A DNA stretch of 64,000 bases. It comes from Salvia splendens (taxonomy: Eukaryota; Streptophyta; Magnoliopsida; Lamiales; Lamiaceae). Position numbers and translations under genes: made by a program. Below, piece after piece: positions 63,063 through 64,000 of the stretch (position 1 is its first letter; each line of letters starts with the position of its first letter). The DNA lies in contig NC_056047.1 of assembly GCF_004379255.2 (NCBI RefSeq), positions 27,790,293 through 27,854,292 on the forward strand. Direction: 5' to 3'. The notes below the pieces were generated by a model, which was not told the origin of the DNA, did no database searches, and worked only from the letters and a program-made list of their open reading frames with translations.

Positions 63063-63100
<38 letters not shown>
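62872..63100 (+). other. LINE K 3' UTR and poly-A tail
   Basis: Carries the three hairpins (stems GGTCCGA/TCGGACC, CACACC/GGTGTG, CACC/GGTG) and ends in an A run of about 35 bases (63066-63100). Confidence 0.8.
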
Positions 63101-63103
<3 letters not shown>

Positions 63104-63113
63104 CATGCTAGTC
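63101..63113 (+). repeat. Right target-site duplication of the LINE K complex (13 bp)
   Basis: Copy of 50361-50373 directly after the poly-A run. Confidence 0.92.
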
Positions 63114-64000
63114 ACATTCTTTTGGGGAGGCCATGGCAGTTTGATCGTAGAGTGACTTATGATGGATTTCACAACCACTACACCTTCAAGCACAACAACA
63201 AGTCTATTATGCTTATGTCTTTAACACCTCAACAAGTTCAAGAGGACCAACAGAAATTGTCACAAGCAAGGAGAGCTCGTGAGGTTGAGAGGAAAAGAAG
63301 TGAGAGCATTGAAAAAGAGTCGAGTGAAAAAAAGAGTCGAGAGAAAAGTAAGAATGAGAGGAAAAAAGGTGAGGGCATTGAAAAAGAGTCAAGCGAAAAG
63401 AGTCCGAATGAAAAAAAGAACTTTTATGTGGGAGCAAGAGAAATAAAGAGTGCAATAGTTGAAAAAAAGAGTGTTTTCATCTTAGTGTACAAACAGTCTT
63501 TGTTTACCACTAACGAATTAACCACTTCTTTGCCAAGTGCTTTTGTGTCTCTTTTACAGGAATTCGAAGATGTTTTTCCCGTGGAAGAATCAAGTGGATT
63601 ACCGCCATTAAGAGGTATTGAACACCAAATTGACCTTATTCCCGGGGCAGTTCTACCAAATCGACCAGCCTATAGAGCCAATCCCGAAGAGACTAAGGAA
63701 ATTCAAAGGCAAGTGCAAGAGTTGTTGGACAATGGAAAAATCCGTGAGAGCATGAGTCCATGTGCTGTTCCGGTAATTGTTGTTTCTAAGAAAGATGGAT
63801 CATGGAGGATGTGCATCGACTGCCGAGCAATCAACAAAATCACGGTAAAGTATCGCTATCCTATTCCTAGGCTAGATGATATGCTTGATGAATTGCATGG
63901 TTCTGTTGTGTTTAGTAAGATCGATTTGAAAAGTGGTTATCATCAAATTCGAATTAGAGAAGGAGACGAATGGAAAACAGCCTTTAAAACAAAATTTGGT
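63101..64000 (+). CDS. pol: gypsy-3 pol: protease end and RT start, open to the window edge
   Basis: 300 codons without a stop, continuing the protease from MHASHILLGRPWQFDRR. A highly charged Lys/Glu/Ser linker with repeated ESSEKK-type units follows, then [49 protein letters not shown] (the part gypsy-1 lost) and the first RT motifs [18 protein letters not shown] and [13 protein letters not shown]. It is cut by the window edge at KTKFG, before the catalytic YFDD box. This is the cleanest pol sequence of the three gypsy copies, though the gag stop at 50085 and LINE K disable the element. Confidence 0.9.

Larger units (their letters stand above)
50374..63100 (+). mobile_element. LINE K complex: 12.7-kb rearranged LINE insertion
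   Basis: Bounded by one 13-bp duplication and ending in poly-A, so the outer event is one LINE insertion (+). Inside, in order: inverted LINE 5' end (50374-50816); ORF2 from mid EN to late RT (50817-53152); ORF1 from its basic block to ORF2 RT (53153-57860); an inverted LINE 3' half with its own poly-T (57861-61333); a 7-base filler; and the LINE 3' end (61341-63100). Segment 53153-61340 is bounded by a 117-bp direct duplication. The pieces are nearly identical in sequence where they overlap. Confidence 0.85.
46812..64000 (+). mobile_element. gypsy-3: CRM-type element inserted in LINE J, running off the window
   Basis: Pieces are 5' LTR 46812-47185 and 48396-48497 (LINE G between), leader, gag 48939-50087, protease to 50373, then the LINE K complex, then protease end and RT from 63101 to the right edge. 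It has TSD-proven insertion of LINE K. It is younger than LINE J, which it interrupts. Confidence 0.9.

Noticed and set aside
1..64000. Host genes, resistance genes, toxin or defence systems
   Set aside because: Every long frame is explained by a retrotransposon protein or its shadow in another frame.

Overview
This window is plant nuclear DNA built almost entirely of retrotransposons inserted into one another. I see no host gene, rRNA, functional tRNA, CRISPR array or bacterial-type operon. The families are typical of flowering-plant heterochromatin: Ty3/gypsy chromoviruses of CRM type, an Athila-type gypsy element, a Tekay-like LTR, and many copies of plant L1-clade LINEs whose ORF2 carries apurinic-type endonuclease (EN), reverse transcriptase (RT), a zf-RVT zinc region and a C-terminal RNase H. 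CRM-type elements favour centromeres, so a centromeric or pericentromeric origin is likely but is an inference. The species cannot be told from the sequence.

Layout, left to right. (1) 1-22330: gypsy-1 (+), a decayed CRM-type element. Its gag is split by LINE A (-), which carries a 185-bp piece of Athila beyond its 3' end. LINE A is itself broken by LINE B (+, 2383-10135, close to complete), a tRNA-derived SINE (14336-14516) and LINE C (-, 15793-16964). The gypsy-1 LTR remnant is split by LINE F (20737-22184). (2) 22331-33625: a decayed Athila element (-) holding LINE D (-, 26329-33593), the close relative and probable source lineage of LINE A. (3) 33626-37708: a Tekay-like LTR (+) split by LINE E, an element with ORF1 only. 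(4) 37709-64000: a one-sided nest. LINE H is cut by gypsy-2, which holds LINE I and is cut by LINE J. LINE J is cut by gypsy-3, which holds ORF1-only LINE G in its LTR and the 12.7-kb rearranged LINE K complex in its protease region. gypsy-3 resumes at 63101 and runs off the window.

How the parts work together: autonomous LINEs encode ORF1 (RNA-binding, DUF4283 plus zinc knuckle) and ORF2 (EN/RT/RNase H). The SINE and the ORF1-only elements lack their own RT and must borrow one. The most notable signals are an ORF1-only 'half-LINE' family that shares folded 3' RNA motifs with the autonomous LINEs, a probable LINE 3' transduction, a chimeric LINE 5' end, a LINE insertion that deleted an LTR promoter, and the LINE K complex, which has a 5' inversion, a 117-bp flanking duplication and long inverted repeats. 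Almost every coding region is broken. The main exceptions are LINE B ORF1, LINE B ORF2 (one 2-base deletion), the long LINE J ORF2, and the open gypsy-3 protease/RT segment at the right edge.
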